Below, one piece after another: positions 60,993 through 64,000 of a DNA stretch of 64,000 nucleotides. Source of the stretch: Clostridiales bacterium. Lineage in GTDB: Bacteria > Bacillota > Clostridia > Oscillospirales > Oscillospiraceae. Position 1 is the stretch's first letter; each line of letters starts with the position of its first letter. The notes beneath the pieces are model-generated. The model was not told the DNA's origin and did not search any database. It saw nothing but the letters and a program-made list of their open reading frames with translations. A program made the translations under genes and the position numbers. The stretch spans positions 186,001-250,000 of the forward strand of contig JALFRA010000007.1 in NCBI GenBank assembly GCA_022785125.1. The letters are read 5' to 3'.

Positions 60993-61871
60993 TTACTCGA
61001 TGTTCTGGATCTGTTCCCGGATCTTCTCGATCTCTGCCTTGATATCCACCACATAGCCGGCGGTCTCAATATCGCTGCATTTGGAACCGATGGTGTTGGC
61101 CTCCCGGTTGAACTCCTGGATCAAAAAGTCCAGCTTACGGCCGATGGCGCCGCCCTGGCCCAGCATATGGTCCAGCTGGGACAGATGGCTGCGCAGGCGG
61201 ACGGTCTCCTCGTCCACCGCCACCTTGTCGGCATAGATGGCCGCCTCGGTGAGGATGCGGCTCTCGTCGATCTGGGTGTTCTGGAGCACCTCGTTCATCC
61301 GGGCCGCCAGCTTGGCCCGGTAGTCGGCCACGATGCCGGGAGAACGCTTCTCCACCTTGGATACCAGGCCCTCGATGGTGGCCGCCCGGGACCGGACGTC
61401 CTGGCACAGCTTCTCCCCTTCCCGGGTACGCATGGCGTCAAAGTCGTCCAGAGCCAGGTCCAGCACCGCGCAGATATCGGCAGACAGGGCCTCCAGGTCC
61501 TCCTGGGTCTTTTCCACCAGGAACACGTCCTGGAACCGGGAGAGCAGCGATACAGAGATATCGTCCCGCAGACCGTAGGTATCCCGCAGATCCTTCAGGG
61601 CGGCGTAATAGCCGTCGGCCACCGGCTTGTTCACCGAAATGGCCACGTCGCCATTGGCGGAGGGGCCGATGGTGATGTACACGTCCACCTTGCCCCGGGA
61701 GATCCGGCTCTGCACCCGGCTCTTCACCGCGTCCTCGGCAAACACATAGATGCGGGGCAGCTTGACGGTGCAGTCCAGATAGCGGTTGTTCACCGAGCGC
61801 AGCTCCACCGTGATGGGACGGCCGCTGAGGTTGGCCTCTCCCCGGCCGTAGCCGGTCATACTCTTGACCAA
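60993..61871 (-). CDS. YicC/YloC family endoribonuclease
   Basis: 292 residues: N-terminal YicC domain ([32 protein letters not shown]) and C-terminal DUF1732 ([39 protein letters not shown]). Relatives are endoribonucleases affecting small RNA stability. Starts at TTG 61871 with AGGGGGA upstream; [10 protein letters not shown] follows as in the family. First gene of the conserved yicC-thiN-spoVM stretch. Confidence 0.93.
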   Translation of the reverse strand: MVKSMTGYGRGEANLSGRPITVELRSVNNRYLDCTVKLPRIYVFAEDAVKSRVQSRISRGKVDVYITIGPSANGDVAISVNKPVADGYYAALKDLRDTYGLRDDISVSLLSRFQDVFLVEKTQEDLEALSADICAVLDLALDDFDAMRTREGEKLCQDVRSRAATIEGLVSKVEKRSPGIVADYRAKLAARMNEVLQNTQIDESRILTEAAIYADKVAVDEETVRLRSHLSQLDHMLGQGGAIGRKLDFLIQEFNREANTIGSKCSDIETAGYVVDIKAEIEKIREQIQNIE

Positions 61872-61914
61872 ATGGGGTTCCCCCTGTTCGTATGAAAGTA
61901 TTTAATCTTATTTA

Positions 61915-62072
61915 TTATAATGCGTATTTCCATTGGTGCGTTGAGACGCACCAATGGAAGGCGCAAGGTTTTTTGGACAACTTCGACCAAAAACCTTGCA
62001 CCTGAACAAAGCCATTTGGTCCTGAAAGCTTTGGCTTTCAAGACTTCCAGTTTTGTTCATTACGCATAATTA
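61915..62072. other. AT-rich multi-stem element upstream of yicC
   Basis: Five inverted repeats in about 158 nt. Outer: ATGCGTA (61920-61926) with TACGCAT (62061-62067). Then TCCATTGGTGCGT / ACGCACCAATGGA (61929-61958, 13 bp, TGAG loop); GCAAGGTTTTTTGG / CCAAAAACCTTGC (61963-61999, one bulge); TGAACAAA / TTTGTTCA (62003-62059) enclosing TGAAAGC / GCTTTCA (62023-62040). Much lower GC than the rest of the window. The left end on the - strand supplies a TATAAT (61919-61914), a possible -10 for yicC. It could be a structured RNA or a miniature inverted-repeat element. Confidence 0.65.
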
Positions 62073-62079
62073 TATCAGA

Positions 62080-62619
62080 CTACCGATTCTTCCGCAAGCC
62101 CCTGTCCACCCGGGCCACATAGAAGGCAATGAGCTTGGAAAAGCCCATGTCATAAATGACAAAGCCGATGTTGCCGGCGGCAAAGATCATCCAGCTCTGG
62201 CTGAGGGCGGCAGGCAGAAAGGGCAGAAAGAGAGCCTTCAGCCCGAACCACAGCACCGCCAGGGCGATGTTGCAGCAGGCCAGCTTGCCCACCCACTCCA
62301 GCACCCGGCTGGGCAGCCGCTCCAGCAGGCTTTTCACCATGGGCCACAGTCCGAAAAAGATCAGATAGAGCAGTCCCACGCTCTTGCTGGGGATGAGGAG
62401 CAGCCCCAGGATGCCGGTGGCGCCGTAGCAGAAGAACCCGGCGGCCAGGCTGGCGGACACCACCGCCCCCGCCGGAAACAGCCCCGCCACCGCTACCAGC
62501 GCCAGCTTGCCGCTGGGCGCCAGGAAGGCCAGGTAGAGTGAGATGAGGGACAGGCCAGTGAGCAGACCCACCAGTGCCGTCCGGCCCGCGCCGCCGCGGT
62601 AAGAACCACGCCCTGCCAT
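62080..62619 (-). CDS. Membrane protein of unknown function
   Basis: 179 residues, about five hydrophobic segments (TALVGLLTGLSLISLYLAFL, LALVAVAGLFPAGAVVSASL, GLLYLIFFGLWPMVKSLL, IALAVLWFGLKALFLPFLP, MIFAAGNIGFVIYDMGF). Basic N-terminus and C-terminus. Conserved in gene context with DnaJ-like/DUF5685 genes in related organisms as far as I recall; no function assigned. Confidence 0.8.
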   Translation of the reverse strand: MAGRGSYRGGAGRTALVGLLTGLSLISLYLAFLAPSGKLALVAVAGLFPAGAVVSASLAAGFFCYGATGILGLLLIPSKSVGLLYLIFFGLWPMVKSLLERLPSRVLEWVGKLACCNIALAVLWFGLKALFLPFLPAALSQSWMIFAAGNIGFVIYDMGFSKLIAFYVARVDRGLRKNR

Positions 62620-62622
62620 GGT

Positions 62623-63216
62623 TTAGTTCCCGCAGCCGCCGCACAGGCAGTTGAGACACATACAGGCGGTACACATATCGCAGGCGTCGGGACCGTCGCC
62701 GTAGCCGTAGGGCCGGTAGGCCTGACCGCCCTGACGCATCATCATCAGGGCCTGACGGTACTCCGCGTTGGACGGGGCCATGTTGCAGGCCATCTGGATG
62801 TGCTGGGTGGCCTCGTCCAGCCAGCCCTTCCGGTAGGCCAGAGAGCCGGTGAGGAAGTGCCACTCGGCGTCCTGGTTGGGGGCGGAGCGGAGCAGCTGCT
62901 CGGCCCGGCTCAGATCCCCCATGTTGATGGCCTGGCGGACCTGATTGTACAGGCTGGACCCCTGGGAGGAGGAGCCGTAGGACTGCTGATAACCCCCCTG
63001 GTAGCTTCCGCCCTGGTGGCCGCCGCCGGAGCGCATCCTGGTGATGGCGTCGTAGGCCTCGTTGATCTCCTTCATCTTCTCCTCCGCCAGATCGGCCAGA
63101 GGATTGTTCTGATAGTTGTCGGGATGGTACTTTCGGGCCAGTTCCCGGTACGCCCGCTTGATCTCGTCGTCGCTGGCGTCGGGCTTTACACCCAATACGC
63201 TGTAAGGATCGCTCAT
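62623..63216 (-). CDS. J-domain protein with cysteine-rich tail
   Basis: 197 residues. J domain at residues 1-65 ([23 protein letters not shown] in [10 protein letters not shown]). A Gly/Ser/Gln-rich linker follows, then TPR-like helices ([40 protein letters not shown]) and a tail [19 protein letters not shown] with seven cysteines. ATG at 63216 with AGGAG 9 nt upstream; it overlaps the DUF5685 stop by ATGA. Probably a co-chaperone recruiting DnaK to a specific client. Confidence 0.88.
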   Translation of the reverse strand: MSDPYSVLGVKPDASDDEIKRAYRELARKYHPDNYQNNPLADLAEEKMKEINEAYDAITRMRSGGGHQGGSYQGGYQQSYGSSSQGSSLYNQVRQAINMGDLSRAEQLLRSAPNQDAEWHFLTGSLAYRKGWLDEATQHIQMACNMAPSNAEYRQALMMMRQGGQAYRPYGYGDGPDACDMCTACMCLNCLCGGCGN

Positions 63217-64000
63217 GTATGTTTTCTCCTGTCTGTATGATTGGCGGCCTTCCATCGGCCGGTAAAAACCAGTTCTTCCACGGCGGGCAGGCCCAGATAG
63301 AGAATGTTCTCCACCGTCTCCTGCCAGTGGCCCAGCTCCAGCAGGGCCATGGCCGACCGGGCCAGATTGAGGGAGTGGCGCAGGGTGGTGCGCATGGTCT
63401 CCCGTCCCTCCTCCGGCCTGCCGTCAAAGCGAATGAGGATGGGATTGTAGGCGCCGGTGCGCTTGTCCTCCTCCAGATCGTCCCAGGCGTCCACCAGATA
63501 GATCCACCGCCCGATGTGGTAGAGCAGCTGTTCCATGGCCCGGTCCCGCGCCCGGTCCCCCGAGGGGGGCGCGGCGGCGGTGAGCAGCCGGGCAAAGGTA
63601 TCCGCCGTCCGGTCGATGGAGGGGCACTTCTCTCCCTCCAGTTCCTGCAGCTCCCCCAGACATCGACGCACCGTACCGTCAAAGTCGGGCCGGGCGGCGG
63701 CAGCCTTCCGGTAGCCCCGGCGGAGCAGCCGGGAGAGCAGCCGGGCGGGCAGCCCCTTCCAGAATCCGCTGTCATCCACCGTGTCCCGCAGCTTCCAGTA
63801 GCTGAGGATGGTACCGGCGTCAGCAGCCGCGTCCACTCCAGTGGAGAGGACGCAGTTTTTCTTCCTGCACCACAGCCGGGCGGGGCACCGTTTGGAGGCA
63901 GGCTCCGGCTTTGCGCCGTCCAGCAGCATGGCAAGGAAGGTAAAGTCGTAGTTGAGAAACATCCGGGCCATGAAGCCGTGGCGTTTGCCCAAAGCGTGGC
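63213..64000 (-). CDS. DUF5685 family protein, 5' end outside window
   Basis: At least 262 residues visible; the frame stays open to the window edge and the first visible residues ([19 protein letters not shown]) correspond to an internal family segment, so about 30 N-terminal residues are missing and TTG 63992 is not the start. Family features: [51 protein letters not shown]. Conserved cysteines (CRKKNC) and the D-x2-D-x2-E-D segment suggest metal or cofactor binding, function unknown. It is translationally coupled to the J-domain gene. Confidence 0.85.
   Translation of the reverse strand, partial: HALGKRHGFMARMFLNYDFTFLAMLLDGAKPEPASKRCPARLWCRKKNCVLSTGVDAAADAGTILSYWKLRDTVDDSGFWKGLPARLLSRLLRRGYRKAAAARPDFDGTVRRCLGELQELEGEKCPSIDRTADTFARLLTAAAPPSGDRARDRAMEQLLYHIGRWIYLVDAWDDLEEDKRTGAYNPILIRFDGRPEEGRETMRTTLRHSLNLARSAMALLELGHWQETVENILYLGLPAVEELVFTGRWKAANHTDRRKHT

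Noticed and set aside
62150-63934. 594-codon frame on the - strand spanning three genes
   Set aside because: It is an alternative frame of the membrane, J-domain and DUF5685 genes, Pro/Arg/Gly-biased, without a ribosome site.

Overview
The window looks like a chromosomal segment of a high-GC, spore-forming, strictly anaerobic Clostridia, most likely from the Oscillospiraceae (the Flavonifractor/Pseudoflavonifractor/Lawsonibacter neighbourhood). The grounds are GC-rich codon use, sporulation genes (yunB, spoIVA, a sipL-like gene, a SpoVM-like mini-gene), anaerobic enzymes (a 2-hydroxyacyl-CoA dehydratase with an ATPase activator, a flavodiiron protein, an acyl-CoA dehydrogenase fused to rubredoxin) and gene order shared with Firmicutes. 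The genus is an inference. I see no rRNA, tRNA, CRISPR array or intact insertion sequence.

Layout. 1-9.5 kb, + strand: methionine gamma-lyase-like gene (cut by the window edge), yunB, vanZ-like, ligA, a coaX/ECF pantothenate salvage pair, an aminotransferase, and a MurT/GatD-like pair. 9.7-11.8 kb: a secreted WG-repeat/SLH protein and an orphan small gene. 11.8-14.1 kb, - strand: a tyrosine recombinase with a dif-like palindrome at its 5' side, next to a decayed DnaC-like gene and a RepA_N-type initiator; this is the only stretch that looks like mobile-element remains. 14.2-21.3 kb, - strand: a 2-hydroxyacyl-CoA dehydratase operon with a fused or frameshifted activator, a lipoprotein nuclease, and purB-pfkA. 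21.4-26.5 kb: an ECF sigma factor with an anti-sigma-like partner, a divergent BlaI/BlaR1-like pair, and an amidase. 26.5-36.2 kb: fba and a PPi-type phosphofructokinase on overlapping divergent promoters, leuCDB, and a Crp/Fnr regulator followed by a three-subunit molybdenum hydroxylase. 36.3-46.6 kb, - strand: spoIVA, a C69 dipeptidase, the acyl-CoA dehydrogenase/ETF/rubredoxin fusion with fprA, a ferredoxin/NapH-like/ArsR operon, and sipL.

46.7-64 kb, - strand, is the conserved Firmicutes housekeeping cluster: DUF5685, DnaJ-like, membrane protein, then yicC-remA-gmk-rpoZ-priA-def-fmt-(mannosyltransferase)-(yugP)-rsmB-rlmN-prpC-prkC-rsgA-thiN-(small membrane ORF)-spoVM. The order matches Bacillus subtilis yloC-to-spoVM, but coaBC and rpe are absent from their usual places.

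Most interesting points: (i) one polypeptide carrying acyl-CoA dehydrogenase, ETF-alpha FAD and rubredoxin domains, 19 nt from fprA, behind a promoter with a PerR/Fur-like box, which suggests a lipid- or amino-acid-fuelled oxygen-detoxification chain; (ii) a MurT/GatD-like pair lacking the usual glutaminase cysteine; (iii) a dehydratase-activator fusion created at an A6 tract over an internal Shine-Dalgarno and start; (iv) an 11-6-11 dif-like palindrome beside its putative recombinase; (v) an AT-rich multi-stem element upstream of yicC. Many gene pairs overlap by ATGA, which implies extensive translational coupling.
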